A DNA stretch of 64,000 bases from the NCBI RefSeq assembly GCF_905171765.1, contig NC_053392.1:341651010-341715009 (forward strand), written 5' to 3'. Positions 20,405 to 32,474 of this stretch are shown here, piece after piece. The position numbers and the translations under genes are program-made. The first letter of the stretch is position 1. The number at the start of each line of letters is the position of its first letter. Origin of the DNA: Bufo bufo. Its lineage: Eukaryota; Chordata; Amphibia; Anura; Bufonidae. Under the pieces are notes generated by a model. It saw only the letters and a list, made by a program, of their open reading frames with translations. It was not told the DNA's origin and made no database searches.

Positions 20405-21240
20405 GCTACCTATACCAAAATTCAAGTGATGTAGCTAAGCTTGCTGTTGCTAACTAACTGCACTATTTTCAATTGCATATATTGACATCTTCTGTGCAGG
20501 TCCCGCTCAAGTACCGCTGTTGCCTGCAGTGGAGACCAGACCTTGTTTGGAGCCGCCGAGCAGGACATCAACCTTGCCTGGAGCAACACAGCTGGTCCTT
20601 CTGGTTTGTTGTGCAGGTAGGTACTTTTGACAACACCAATGCCTGGCTACCTAATACTGTGGGCAACTATACATGGCTACCTGATACTGTGAGCAACTAT
20701 ACCAGGCTACCTAATAGTGTGGGCTACTATACCTGGCTACTTATCCTGGGGGCAACTATACCTGGCTACCTACAAATGGGGGCATCTATACCAGGCTCCA
20801 TATACTGGGGGCTACTATACCAGGCTACCTATACCAAAATTCAAGTGATATAGCTAAGCTTGCTGTTGCTAACAAACTGCACTATTCTCAATTGCATATA
20901 TTGACATCTTCTGTGCAGGTCCCGCTCAAGTACCGCTGTTGCCTGCAGTGGAGACCAGACCTTGTTTGGAGCCGCCGAGCAGGACATCAACCTTGCCTGG
21001 AGCAACACAGCTGGTCCTTCTGGTTTGTTGTGCAGGTAGGTACTTTTGACAACACCAATGCCTGGCTACCTAATACTGTGGGCAACTATACATGGCTACC
21101 TGATACTGTGAGCAACTATACCAGGCTACCTAATAGTGTGGGCTACTATACCTGGCTACTTATTCTGGGGGCAACTATACATGGCTACCTACAAATGGGG
21201 GCAGCTATTTGCAAATGCACCTCTTCTGTGCAGGTCCTGT
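20405..21240. repeat. 419-bp tandem duplication
   Basis: Two copies begin at about 20405 and 20824 (tataccaaaattcaagtgat). Equivalent points such as gcatatattgacatcttctg are 419 bp apart. The copies are nearly identical. The second is cut at 21240 by the piggyBac insertion. Confidence 0.9.
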
Positions 21241-22182
21241 TTAACCACCTCCGGACCGCCTAACGCAGGATTGCGTTCCGGAGGTGGCAGCGCTGCGCAG
21301 AGTCACGCATATACGCGTCATCTCGCGAGACGCGAGATTTCGCTCAAAGCCGGCCCGCGCATGCGCATCGCGGGCCGGCAAAATTAAAAGAAGTATTTCG
21401 TCACCAGCCTGCCAGCAACGATCATTGGCTGTCAGGCTGGCGATTTTCAAAAAATCCAATCCAAAGTCATATAACAGATCATATTAGTAAATGGCTTGTC
21501 TGCTCCTGTGCTGGTCCTTTTCGTCGGTTGGATCCAGCACAGGAGCAGACTGAACTGTGAGTAGCACCAACACTACACCTTAGCCCCAGATCACCCACCT
21601 GCACCCCAATTAACCCTTTGATCACCCCTTTGATCGCCCCTGTCAATCACTAGTGAAAGGAAAAAAAGTGATCAGTGTAAACTGTCACTTTTTTTTTTTC
21701 ACTGGTATTGGCTGTTAGGTTTTAGGGATAGTTTAGGCCCCTTGGTTAGGTAGTTAGCGTCAGTTAGCGCCCACCCCACCGCACCGCAGTCACTTTTATT
21801 CGCTGTTTAGCGTATCGCTAATCAGCATTTGTACTTTTATAGTATCTGTAAGTGATCAAAACTGATCACGGTCAGATCTATAATAGTATTAGTGTCACTT
21901 TAGTTCGCCCTCCACCCAAAACGCAGTGTTTGCCCGATCAGGCCTGATCGGTCGCCCACACGTGCGTTCACCCACGCCCGCCCCACCGCAGTGACAAAAA
22001 ATATATATTTTTTGATCACTGCACATTCATTTTACACGCACTGCGGCGATAAAAAAATCAGTTTTGATATTTTTTATCAACCGCAGCGGCCTCCGGTACT
22101 TCGCTAGCCTCCCCTTTGTAAGACAGGTTTGCTTTTTTTCTTGGGTAGTCTCAGGGAATACCCCTAAATTTAGTAGTCCAAA

Positions 22183-24135
22183 ATGTCAAACAGGGGGTAT
22201 TCTTCTGAAGAGGCCTACAGGATTCTGACCCAGTCGGATGAGGAGTGGGAACCCTCATCTGACGAATCTAGCGGGTCAGAATATGAACCTGTGGAAAGCA
22301 GTGGCTCTCTGACCCAAAGTTCGGACGAGGAGGTGGAGGTCCCTGGCAGCACCAGGCGTACCCGGCCCCATGTCGCTAGACCACAGGTTACGCAGGATCC
22401 GCTTCAAGAGCAGCAGAGTGGGGCTGTCGCTGCCGGATCACGTGGTGAGGCATACACCAGCAGCGCAGCCCTTCCTGGACCTAGTACCAGCACTGCCGTT
22501 CAACCTGGTGAAGTAGCGAGCACCAGAAGGGCAGTTGAAGCTGGTACGGTGGCACGTGCAATAGTTACCCCGTCGCAGCCACCGCACAGACAGGCCCGTA
22601 GAGCCCCTAGAGTCCCTGAGGTGCTGGCAAATCCTGATTGGCAGTCACCAACTTCAGCCGCACCAGTAGTTCCCCCTTTCACCGCCCAGTCTGGAGTTCG
22701 GGTTGAGACGGCTCAAATCGGTTCGGCCCTGGGATTTTTTGAGCTGTTCTTGACTGCGGAGCTCTTGGACTTAGTCGTGGCACAGACCAACCAGTATGCC
22801 ACACAATTTATAACCGCTAACCCGGGAAGCTATTATGCCCAGCCTTTCCGGTGGAAACCAGTCCAAGTTTCCGAACTTAAAATTTTTTTGGGCCTTCTCC
22901 TCAACATGGGCCTGACAAAAAAGCATGAATTTCGGTCATATTGGTCAACGCACCCAATTCATCACATGCCCATGTTCTCTGCTGCTATGTCCAGGACACG
23001 ATTTGAGACCATCCTGCGTTTCCTGCACTTTAGCGACAACACCACCTCCCGTCCCAGAGGCCACCCTGCTTTTGACCGGCTCCACAAAATTCGGCCCCTC
23101 ATAGACCATTTCAACCTGAAATTTGCAGATTTGTATACCCCTGAGCAAAACATCTGCGTAGACGAGTCCCTAATACATTTTACCGGGCGCCTTGGCTTCA
23201 AACAATACATCCCAAGCAAGCGTGCCCGGTATGGGGTCAAATTGTATAAGCTCTGTGAAAGGGCCACAGGCTATACCCACAAATTTCGGATCTATGAGGG
23301 AAAAGATCAGACCCTGGAGCCGGTCGGTTGCCCTGACTACCTGGGGAGCAGTGGGAAGACAGTCTGGGACTTGGTGTCACCCTTATTCGGCAAGGGGTAC
23401 CATCTTTATGTGGACAATTTCTACACAAGTGTGGCCCTCTTTAGGCATTTGTTTCTAGAACAGATTTGCGCCTGTGGCACCGCGCGAACTAGTCGCGTGG
23501 GCTTCCCCCAACGGCTTGTAACCACCCGTCTTGCAAGGGGGCAGAGGGCTGCCTTGTGTAACGAAGAACTCCTCGCGGTGAAATGGAGAGACAAGCGTGA
23601 CGTTTACATGCTCTCCTCCATTCACGCAGACACGACAATCCAAATTGAGCGAGCAACCCGTGTCATTGAAAAGCCCCTCTGTGTCCACGACTATAATGCG
23701 CTCATGGGAGGGGTGGACTTCAATGACCAGATGTTGTCTCCGTATTTAGTTTCCCGCAGAACCAGACGCTGGTATAAGAAGGTGTCTGTATATTTAATTC
23801 AATTGGCGCTCTACAATAGTTTTGTTCTCTACAGTAAGGCTGGGAGAACAGGATCCTTCCTCAAATTCCAGGAAGAGATCATCGAGAACCTCCTTTACCC
23901 AGGAGGTTCCGTGGCCCCATCCACCAGTGTAGTTAGCCGTCTACACGAGCGACATTTCCCCAGTGTCGTTCCTGGTACCTCAACCCAACCGTCACCCCGA
24001 AAAAGATGTTGTGTCTGTAGCAGGAGTGGAATAAGGCGTGACACCCGCTATTTCTGTCCTGACTGTGCTGACCACCCTGCCCTATGCTATGGAGAGTGTT
24101 TCCGGAAGTACCACACACAGGTACACCTAGCATAG
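22183..24135 (+). CDS. piggyBac-type transposase, 650 aa, intact
   Basis: This is a DDE/D cut-and-paste transposase that excises at TTAA and leaves no footprint. The N-terminal ~170 residues are acidic and low-complexity (SSDESSGSEYEP). The catalytic domain follows, with the conserved Asp residues in NICVDESLIHFTG (about 327), YHLYVDNFYTS (about 411) and ALMGGVDFNDQM (about 512 and 515). The C terminus is a Cys-rich zinc-binding domain, RKRCCVCSRSG to YFCPDC to ALCYGECFRKYH, which binds the ends in this family. The start MSNRGYSSEEAYRILTQSDE is typical. The length is slightly above the usual 560-620 aa. No defect is visible. Confidence 0.95.
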   Translation: MSNRGYSSEEAYRILTQSDEEWEPSSDESSGSEYEPVESSGSLTQSSDEEVEVPGSTRRTRPHVARPQVTQDPLQEQQSGAVAAGSRGEAYTSSAALPGPSTSTAVQPGEVASTRRAVEAGTVARAIVTPSQPPHRQARRAPRVPEVLANPDWQSPTSAAPVVPPFTAQSGVRVETAQIGSALGFFELFLTAELLDLVVAQTNQYATQFITANPGSYYAQPFRWKPVQVSELKIFLGLLLNMGLTKKHEFRSYWSTHPIHHMPMFSAAMSRTRFETILRFLHFSDNTTSRPRGHPAFDRLHKIRPLIDHFNLKFADLYTPEQNICVDESLIHFTGRLGFKQYIPSKRARYGVKLYKLCERATGYTHKFRIYEGKDQTLEPVGCPDYLGSSGKTVWDLVSPLFGKGYHLYVDNFYTSVALFRHLFLEQICACGTARTSRVGFPQRLVTTRLARGQRAALCNEELLAVKWRDKRDVYMLSSIHADTTIQIERATRVIEKPLCVHDYNALMGGVDFNDQMLSPYLVSRRTRRWYKKVSVYLIQLALYNSFVLYSKAGRTGSFLKFQEEIIENLLYPGGSVAPSTSVVSRLHERHFPSVVPGTSTQPSPRKRCCVCSRSGIRRDTRYFCPDCADHPALCYGECFRKYHTQVHLA

Positions 24136-24989
24136 GGATCACATCTCACCAGGACAGGCACACAGGGCTATTAGGGCCCATTCACTCACAGCTGCTGCAA
24201 ACCTCTCCTTTCACCTGGGATAAAGTGCATAACGTACTTCGCCACATCTTTGGGCGATTTGCGCTTTGCACATTGTCCCATGGGGAAGGAGAGGTTTGTT
24301 CTATAAAGGTAAAAAAAACTAAACAAAAAAAAAAATACCGGTAAGTAAAAAAGTTAAACGTTCAGTTAAAAAAGTTTAAAAAAAGTTTCTATGTTCTGTT
24401 CAACAGTTAATAAAGTTATTGCTTTGCGGCCTGGTTTTTTCTTTTTTGTTTTGTTTTTTTTACCTTTCAGGTGGACCAACCGATCGACCAGCTGCAGCAC
24501 TGATGTGCATTCGGACAGAAGCATTGCGCTGCTGTCAGATTACACGCAAGTCGGTGTATGCGGCGCTGCAAGACGAGATTTCTCCTCTGCAGTAAAAGAT
24601 ACGTTTGCCGAGGCATATGAGCTGAGGAGGTGGCGGTGTTCATATACTTTGGCAAACACTTTGTATATATAAAAAAAAAAATCCCGGCAATGATTTATTC
24701 ATCCACATCGATTGATGTGAATGGAGAAATCTGGTTTGCCAGGGCATACGAGCTGAAGTGGGTATGGATGTTGGGCGGAGCTCCTATGTCCTGGCAGACG
24801 CCTTTCCCCTCCTTTTTCTTTTTTTGGCAGAGATTTTTTCATCCACATTGATCGATGCGAATGAAGAAATCTGTGCCGTTCATTTTTTTCTTTCAGCCCA
24901 GAGGCTGAACGGAAAAAAAAAATCTCATTACCCGTATGCTCAATATAAGGAGAATAGCATAAAACTCCTAATGCTGGGCATACATGTAA

Positions 24990-27900
24990 TGATTGCGGAG
25001 ACCCTCAAATGCCAGGGCAGTACAAACACCCCACAAATAACACCATTTTGGAAAGAAGACACCCCAAGGTATTCGCTGAGGGGCTTATTGAGTCCATGAA
25101 AGATTGAAATTTTTGTCCCAAGTTAGCGGAAAGGGAGACTTTGTGAGAACAAAATCAAAAAAATCTATTTCCGCTAACTTGTGGCAAAATTTTTTTTTTT
25201 CAATGAACTCGCCATGCCCCTCATTGAATACCTTGGGGTGTCTTCTTTCCAAAATGGGGTCACATGTGGGGTATTTATACTGCCCTGGCATTTTAGGGGC
25301 CCCAAAGCGTGAGAAGAAGTCTGGTATCCAAATGTCTAAAAATGCCCTCCTAAAAGGAATTTGGGCACCTTTGCCCACCTAGGCTGCAAAAAAGTGTCAC
25401 ACATGTGGTATCTCCGTATTCAGCAGAAGTTGGGGAATATGTTTTGGGGTGTCATTTTACATATACCCATGCTGGGTGAGATAAATATCTTGGTCAAATG
25501 CCAACTTAGTATAAAAAAAATGGGAAAAGTTGTCTTTTGCCAAGATATTATTCTCACCCAGCATGGGTATATGTAAAATGACACCCCAAAACACATTCCC
25601 CACCTTCCCTGAGTACGGAGATACCAGATGTGTGACACTTTTTTGCAGCCTAGGTGGGCAAAGGGGCCCACATTCCAAAGAGCACCTTTCGGATTTCACA
25701 GGTCATTTACCTACTTACCAGACATTAGGGCCCCTGGAAAATGCCAGGGCAGTCTAACTACCCCACAAGTGACCCCATTTTGGAAAGAAGACACCCCAAG
25801 GTATTCCGTGAGGGGCATGGCGAGTTCCTCGAATTTTTTACTTTTTGTCACAAGTTAGTGGAAAATGATGATTTTTTTTTTAATTTTTTTTTCATACAAA
25901 GTCTCATATTCCACTAACTTGTGACAAAAAATAAAAATTTCCATGAACTCACTATGCCCATCAGCGAATACCTTGGGGTCTCTTCTTTCCAAAATGGGGT
26001 CACTTGTGGGGTAGTTATACTGCCCTGGCATTCTAGGGGCCCAAATGTGTGGTAAGGAGTTTGAAATCAAATTCTGTAAAAAATGACCTGTGAAATCCGA
26101 AAGGTGCTCTTTGGAATATGGGCCCCTTTGCCCACCTAGGCTGCAAAGAAGTGTCACACATCTGGTATCTCCGTACTCAGGAGAAGGTGGGGAATGTGTT
26201 TTGGGGTGTCATTTTACATATACCCATGCTGGGTGAGAGAAATATCTTGGCAAAAGACAACTTTTCCAATTTTTTTATACAAAGTTGGCATTTGACCAAG
26301 ATATTTCTCTCACCCAGCATGGGTATATGTAAAAAGACACCCCAAAACACATTCCTCAACTTCTCCTGAGTACGGGGATACCAGATGTGTGACACTTTTT
26401 TGCAGCCTAGGTGGGCAAAGGGGCCCACATTCCAAAGAGCACCTTTCGGATTTCACAGGTCATTTTTTACTGAATTTGATTTCAAACTCCGTACCACACA
26501 TTTGGGCCCCTAGAATGCCAGGGCAGTATAACTACCCCACAAGTGACCCCATTTTGGAAAGAAGAGACCCCAAGGTATTCGCTGATGGGCATAGTGAGTT
26601 CATGGAAGTTTTTATTTTTTGTCACAAGTTAGTGGAATATGAGACTTTGTATGAAAAAAAAAACAAAAAAAAAAAAACATCATTTTCCACTAACTTGTGA
26701 CAAAAAATAAAAAATTCTAGGAACTCGCCATGCCCCTCACGGAATACCTTGGGGTGTCTTCTTTCCAAAATGGGGTCACTTGTGGGGTAGTTATACTGCC
26801 CTGGCATTCTAGGGGCCCAAATGTGTGGTAAGGAGTTTGAAATCAAATTCTGTAAAAAATGACCTGTGAAATCCGAAAGGTGCTCTTTGGAATATGGGCC
26901 CCTTTGCCCACCTAGGCTGCAAAAAAGTGTCACACATCTGGTATCTCCGTACTCAAGAGAAGGTGGGGAATGTGTTTTGGGGTGTCATTTTATATATACC
27001 CATACTGGGTGAGAGAAATATCTTGGCAAAAGACAACTTTTCCCATTTTTTTTATACAAAGTTGGCATTTGACCAAGATATTTATCTCACCCAGCATGGG
27101 TATATGTAAAAAGACACCCCAAAACACATTCCTCAACTTCTCCTGAGTACGGGGATACCAGATGTGTGACACTTTTTTGCAGCCTAGGTGGGCAAAGGGG
27201 CCCACATTCCAAAGAGCACCTTTCGGATTTCACAGGTCATTTTTTACTGAATTTGATTTCAAACTCCTTACCACACATTTGGGCCCCTAGAATGCCAGGG
27301 CAGTATAACTACCCCACAAGTGACCCCATTTTGGAAAGAAGAGACCCCAAGGTATTCGCTGATGGGCATAGTGAGTTCATGGAAGTTTTTATTTTTTGTC
27401 ACAAGTTAGTGGAAGATGAGACTTTGTATGAAAAAAAAATCATCATTTTCCACTAACTTGTGACAAAAAATAAAAAATTCTAGGAACTCGCCATGCCCCT
27501 AACGGAATACCTTGGGGTGTCTTCTTTCCAAAATGGGGTCACTTGTTGGGTAGTTATACTGCCCTGGCATTCTAGGGGCCCAAATGTGTGGTAAGGAGTT
27601 TGAAATCAAATTCTGTAAAAAATGACCTGTGAAATCCGAAAGGTGCTCTTTGGAATATGGGCCCCTTTGCCCACCTAGGCTGCAAAAAAGTGTCACACAT
27701 CTGGTATCTCCGTACTCAGGAGAAGGTGGGGAATGTGTTTTGGGGTGTCATTTTATATATACCCATACTGGGTGAGAGAAATATCTTGGCAAAAGACAAC
27801 TTTTCCCATTTTTTTATACAAAGTTGGCATTTGACCAAGATATTTCTCTCACCCAGAATGGGTATATGTAAAAAGACACCCCAAAACACATTCCTCAACT

Positions 27901-28290
27901 TCTCCTGAGTACGGGGATACCAGATGTGTGACACTTTTTTGCAGCCTAGGTGGGCAAAGGGGCCCACATTCCAAAGAGCACCTTTCGGATTTCACAGGTC
28001 ATTTTTTACTGAATTTGATTTCAAACTCCTTACCACACATTTGGGCCCCTAGAATGCCAGGGCAGTATAACTACCCCACAAGTGACCCCATTTTGGAAAG
28101 AAGAGACCCCAAGGTATTCGCTGATGGGCATAGTGAGTTCATGGAAGTTTTTATTTTTTGTCACAAGTTAGTGGAATATGAGACTTTGTAAGAAAAAAAA
28201 AAAAAAAAATCATCATTTTCCGCTAACTTGTGACAAAAAATAAAAAGTTCTATGAACTCACTATGCCCATCAGTGAATACCTTAGGGTGT
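24990..28290. repeat. Alternating-orientation (palindromic) array, ~380-bp monomers
   Basis: A monomer with gaataccttggggtgtcttc, aatggggtcacttgtggggt, gccctggcattctaggggcc, aaatccgaaaggtgctcttt and tgtcacacatctggtatctc is repeated about nine times. Successive monomers alternate strand. Dyad centres are at A/T-rich linkers (tatacaaagttggcatttg and aagtctcatattccactaac). The full inverted pair recurs every ~762-777 bp (equivalent points 26389, 27166, 27928). The many short frames in it are shadows of the repeat. Confidence 0.92.
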
Positions 28291-28807
28291 CTACTTTCCG
28301 AAATGGGGTCATTTGTGGGGTGTTTGTACTGTCTGGGCATTGTAGAACCTCAGGAAACATGACAGGTGCTCAGAAAGTCAGAGCTGCTTCAAAAAGCGGA
28401 AATTCACATTTTTGTACCATAGTTTGTAAACGCTATAACTTTTACCCAAACCATTTTTTTTTTACCCAAACATTTTTTTTTTATCAAAGACATGTAGAAC
28501 AATAAATTTAGAGCAAAATTTATATATGGATGTAGTTTTTTTTTGCAAAATTTGACAACTGAAAGTGAAAAATGTCATTTTTTTGCAAAAAAATCGTTAA
28601 ATTTCGATTAATAACAAAAAAAGTAAAAATGTCAGCAGCAAAGAAATACCACCAAATGAAAGCTCTATTAGTGAGAAGAAAAGGAGGTAAAATTCATTTG
28701 GGTGGTAAGTTGCATGACCGAGCAATAAATGGTGAAAGTAGTGTAGGTCAGAAGTGTAAAAAGTGGCCTGGTCTTTCAGGGTGTTTAAGCACTGGGGGCT
28801 GAAGTGG
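28290..28807. other. piggyBac right terminal region, non-coding
   Basis: AT-rich sequence with T-runs lies between the array and the right end of the element. No gene is seen. The end reads tgtttaagcactgggggctgaagtgg before TTAA; its last 12 bases loosely mirror the left terminus ccacctccgg. Confidence 0.6.
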
Positions 28808-28889
28808 TTAACTACCAGGGTATATCTTATGTGTTTTGACTGGGAGGTTTATATTGCTGTTCAAGCTGCTTCAAACATCTAGAACTATT

Positions 28890-29935
28890 TCAAAATATCA
28901 CAGAATGAAAATTATGCAAATTGCAACCTGTGCCCGGCTAAAATATCCAGAGGAAAAGACTCCTATACCACCTCAGCTATGTGGAAACATTTGAAAACAA
29001 AACATTTCTCCAAATTTCAGGAACTGAAGGTCACACGTTCACCATCGCCACTATTGCCTCTAGCTCCACCCTCAGCCCCTCGGTCTGTCAGTGAGTATTT
29101 AACATCCGAAGACCTAGATGAAGAATTAGCTTTTGTTCACAGTCCGGCATCAACGTCTAGTCCAGCTCCTAGTCCAGGATCAGCAGAGTCATTGTTTACT
29201 GAAAGTCCGTTCAAACCACCCCCAGTGAAAAGCAAAGCAGTAACACCACCTTCTCAGCAATGGGCTATGCCAGCCTTTCTAGACAAAAAGCACATTTTCA
29301 AACCAGGAGACAAAAGAGCTAAAACAGTTACACGATTAGTCGCTGAAATGATCTGTCAGGACAACCAACCACTATCCATAGTAGAGGATAAAGGTTTCAG
29401 AAAGTTGATAATCCACCTAGAGCCAAGATATGTCATCCCAAGCAGGAAACACATTGCAGAAAAGGTAATTCCAGAAATGTATGAAGAGGTAAAGACAAAA
29501 GTTCAGGACCTTCTAGAGAAAACCAATTTTATTGGAGTAACAACAGACATGTGGACATCTACATCTTATGATGATTATCTCAGTTTGACAGTTCACTTCA
29601 TAGATGGCAACTTTCTGTATCATCACCTGTGCTTGGAATGTATTTCCTTTCCTGAGGTTGCACATACAGCATCTGCCATAGAAGCTTTCATCACCAGCAC
29701 TATGACAGAATGGAATCTGTCACAAAAAGTTGTGTGTGTCATGAGAGACAATGGTCCTAATGTGGTAGCAGCTTTACAGCGCAGTCCGTTTCACCACTTG
29801 CCTTGCCTGGCTCTTAACTTTCAATTAGTTCTGATGGTTTATTGAACAAGAGTGAAATTAGGGAAATTATGGCATCCTGCCGGAGTATTGTAGGACATTA
29901 CAAACACTCTTCAAAAGCCATGAAAACCTTGCGAT
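28890..29935 (+). pseudogene. hAT-2 transposase, N-terminal half
   Basis: The frame opens upstream of Met 28979 and first encodes a BED zinc finger: YANCNLCPAKISRGKDSYTT then SAMWKHLKTKH (C-X2-C ... H-X4-H). A Ser/Pro-rich linker follows, then the hAT catalytic region with VTTDMWTSTSYDDYLSLTVH and MRDNGPNVVAAL. After HHLPCLAL the frame shifts near 29815 and the expected downstream sequence (LLNKSEIREIMASCRSIVGH) is readable in another frame. It is cut at 29935 by a solo LTR. DNA-binding and catalytic roles are inferred from the family. Confidence 0.88.
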
Positions 29936-30782
29936 TGTAACAGTACGCGGGATTGCGCTCCAGCGTGGAACGCAGCGGCCGCCTGTGATGATACGCTGGC
30001 TTGCGCACCAGCGTGGAACGCAGCGGCCGCCGGGCCGTCTTGTGGCTCCGCCCACTTACCGTCCGGCTGATAAATAGGAGACAGGAGCTGTACAGGGTGT
30101 TCCACTAATGGAGTGCGCACCCTGCCAGCTCCATTGAATCAGAGGACTCTGTCCCTAAATCCGGACCGGAACCCTAATAACGCCGTGGAGGACTTCCGAC
30201 CTTCTTGCCATTGGCTCCCTCACTGCTGGCTCCCTCACTGCTGGCTCCCTCACTGCTGGCTCCCTCGCCAGGGACAACTAACCGCAAGTATATGCCAGTT
30301 AACTGGCTTGTTTATTAAATCTGGAACACAGAGTGGAGTGGTCTCCCGGTGGTGAGAGTCGGTATTGCTGAACTAACCCTGAGCTGAGGACATACTATAT
30401 ACTAACCCTGAGCTGAGGACATCCTTTATACTAACCCTGAGCTGAGGACATGCTATATACTAAACCTGAGCTGAGGACATGCTATATACTAAACCTGAGC
30501 TGAGGACATGCTATATACTAACCCCGAACTGAGGACATGCTATATACTAACCCGTAACCCCGGCAGGATTGGGAGATCTTCCTCCCCATCAGTAATTCTA
30601 ATTAATTGGATAGAGGTAAATGATTTTGCTACCCCAAACTCTCAGCTTAAGACTGAGAGAGCCGCCGGGGGTTCATACTGAGTAACCGCGAATCTCACAG
30701 CCAACGCTAGGGCGGTGGGGTAATAGTGGATGTCCATTGCCTCCGCAGTTGAGATCCTAACTGATCAACTTGGTGCGTTACA
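29936..30782. repeat. Solo LTR, 847 bp
   Basis: The block begins tgtaacagtacg and ends ggtgcgttaca (TG...CA). It interrupts the hAT-2 transposase frame. The flanks gcgat and acgat agree at 4 of 5 bases. It has a TATA-like gataaata at about 30070, three copies of ctggctccctcact at 30222-30270 and six copies of a ~30-bp unit (actaaccctgagctgaggac) at 30370-30550. No internal retroelement sequence is present. Solo-LTR status is therefore inferred from ends and position; the family is not known to me. Confidence 0.65.
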
Positions 30783-31707
30783 ACGATCCGCTTAAGACAA
30801 GTTAAATCTGAAACCTCATCGTCTCATACAAGACGAACCAACTAGATGGAACTCTCAGCTTCACATGCTAGCTCGTCTCCGGGAACAAAAGCCAGCTGTT
30901 TTACTATCTGCTTCTGACCTAAATTTTCAGGTAGATCTTAGTGCTCGGCAGTGGACAATTATAGAAGAAGTGATACGAATCCTTGATGTGTTTGATAGAG
31001 CTACTTTTGTGGCCAGTTCAAGCCAAGTGACAATCTCTGAAATAATTCCTTTAGTCAACAGTACAATTCGTGCTTTGCAGAATTTCAAATCCACTATAGC
31101 TTCCATACAGGGATTCAGAAATGATTTGCTTGCATCAATGAAAAGGCGCTATCACTCTGTTGAGTCTGAAAAATTCTATGCTCTTGGTACTTTACTGGAT
31201 CCCCGATTCAAGGGAACTGTGTTTATCAATAGAGAAAAACTTGAGGAAGCTAAATCCACACTGGCCATTGAGATTACAGATTCAGATCTAAGTATGCAAG
31301 GCGAGGACACTGATCAACATTCATCAGCACAAGGACTAGGAGCAGATAACAGTCAAACATCACAAACTGAACAACAAGGAGGACACAGCATGTGGAGTTA
31401 TTATTCTCAATTGATGGTACCATCTTCCAGCAGCAGCGAGCATTCTCTATCTCCGGAGGAAGAAATAAATGCCTACTTAGCAGAACCACTGATTCAACCA
31501 TCCTCTGATATTTTCAAGTACTGGAAAGAAAACAAAAAATATCAGAATTTGAGAACACTCTCTAAAAAGTTCTTAATTACACCTCCTTCCACTGTAATTT
31601 CAGAAAGATTATTCAGCACATCAGGCATCATAGTTGATAAGAAACGAAGTAGACTGGACCCAGAACGAGTTCGTATGCTGGTTTTCCTGAACAAAAATCT
31701 TCCTTGA
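30783..31707 (+). pseudogene. hAT-2 transposase, C-terminal half
   Basis: The frame resumes after the solo LTR. Met 30865 is internal. It shows the central helical region (VDLSARQWTIIEEVIRILDV) and the LLDPRFK-type motif (TLLDPRFKGTVF). A polar, low-complexity stretch follows, then the C-terminal hAT dimerisation domain (YQNLRTLSKKFLITPPSTVI, SERLFSTSGIIVDKKRSRLD, VRMLVFLNKNLP). This half is open throughout, but the protein is broken by the frameshift and LTR upstream. Confidence 0.9.
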
Positions 31708-31925
31708 ACGAACAACTTTAGTAAATTGGGATATGGAGGAGGGTGCATTGTTTTAGCTTGAGGCCGGGATATGGATGGTGCCATGATTATATACGGGTTG
31801 CCTGTTGTCCTGTTGATCTTTCCTGCATCTCTTAATTACATACCAGTAGGTGCAAACATGATCTTTAAAATTCCTGTAAAACTTCAGTCTCAAGTAGATA
31901 GAAAATCCAACTACCTGCTTCCTCA

Positions 31926-32470
31926 GGGCCTATGTCTAAATAGCTGAGGTGGTATGGGAGTCTTTGCCGTGCACAGGGTGCAATTTGCATTTCAGTGATA
32001 TTTTGAAATAGTTCCAGATGTTTAATGCTGGTTGAGATGATGCCATCATATGGGGTGCTATTGGCACACTCTGCCTGAAAGTGACATGAAGAAAAAAATA
32101 TATATAAGTGAAGTCTTTAACCCTACATTTTGTATTTCTCCCTGTCACTGCTCTCTTCTTCTCAGGCCTGCTACCTAAATATAATGCCCCCTTAGTAGAC
32201 TAGATACTGCCCCTCAGTATAGAACCCACTCTAGTAAGTAACACAGCAATATAAACCTCCCAGTCAAAACATATAAGATATACCCTGGTAGTTGAACAGG
32301 ACCTGCACAGAAGAGGTGCATTTGCAATTCAAGTGCAGTAGTAAGCTATATCACTTGAATTTTGGTATAGGTAGCCTGTTATAGTAGCCTGTACTGTAGG
32401 TATAGTTGCCCCCAGGATAAGTAGCCAGATATAGTAGCCCACACTATTAGGTAGCCTGGTATAGTTGCCC
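31926..32470 (-). repeat. Inverted partial duplicate of the hAT-2 5' region
   Basis: Read on the minus strand, 31926-32030 repeats the BED-finger exon (28870-28980), with small deletions. Sequence at 32245-32310 repeats 28804-28860 joined to 21225-21240, without the piggyBac. Sequence at 32310-32460 repeats the minisatellite and 419-bp unit around 20330-20520. It is a second, inverted and shorter copy of the element's own left part, lying 3' of the transposase. Confidence 0.85.
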
Positions 32471-32474
32471 ACAG

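Larger units (their letters stand above)
21245..28807 (+). mobile_element. piggyBac transposon, 7.6 kb, in hAT-2
   Basis: The element is flanked by TTAA on both sides (21241-21244 and 28808-28811), the obligate piggyBac target. The ends are ccacctccgg and its partner gggctgaagtgg. An empty-site relative exists in the same element: the inverted copy at 32281-32310 reads tcctgttcaactaccaggg (after reverse complement) with no insertion. It carries an intact transposase and a 3.3-kb palindromic array downstream of the gene. Confidence 0.93.

Noticed and set aside
25361..28191. Many repeated 70-100 codon frames (MGPFAHLGCKKVSHIWY-type)
   Set aside because: They are the same short translation recurring on both strands of the palindromic array, with no independent evidence of coding.
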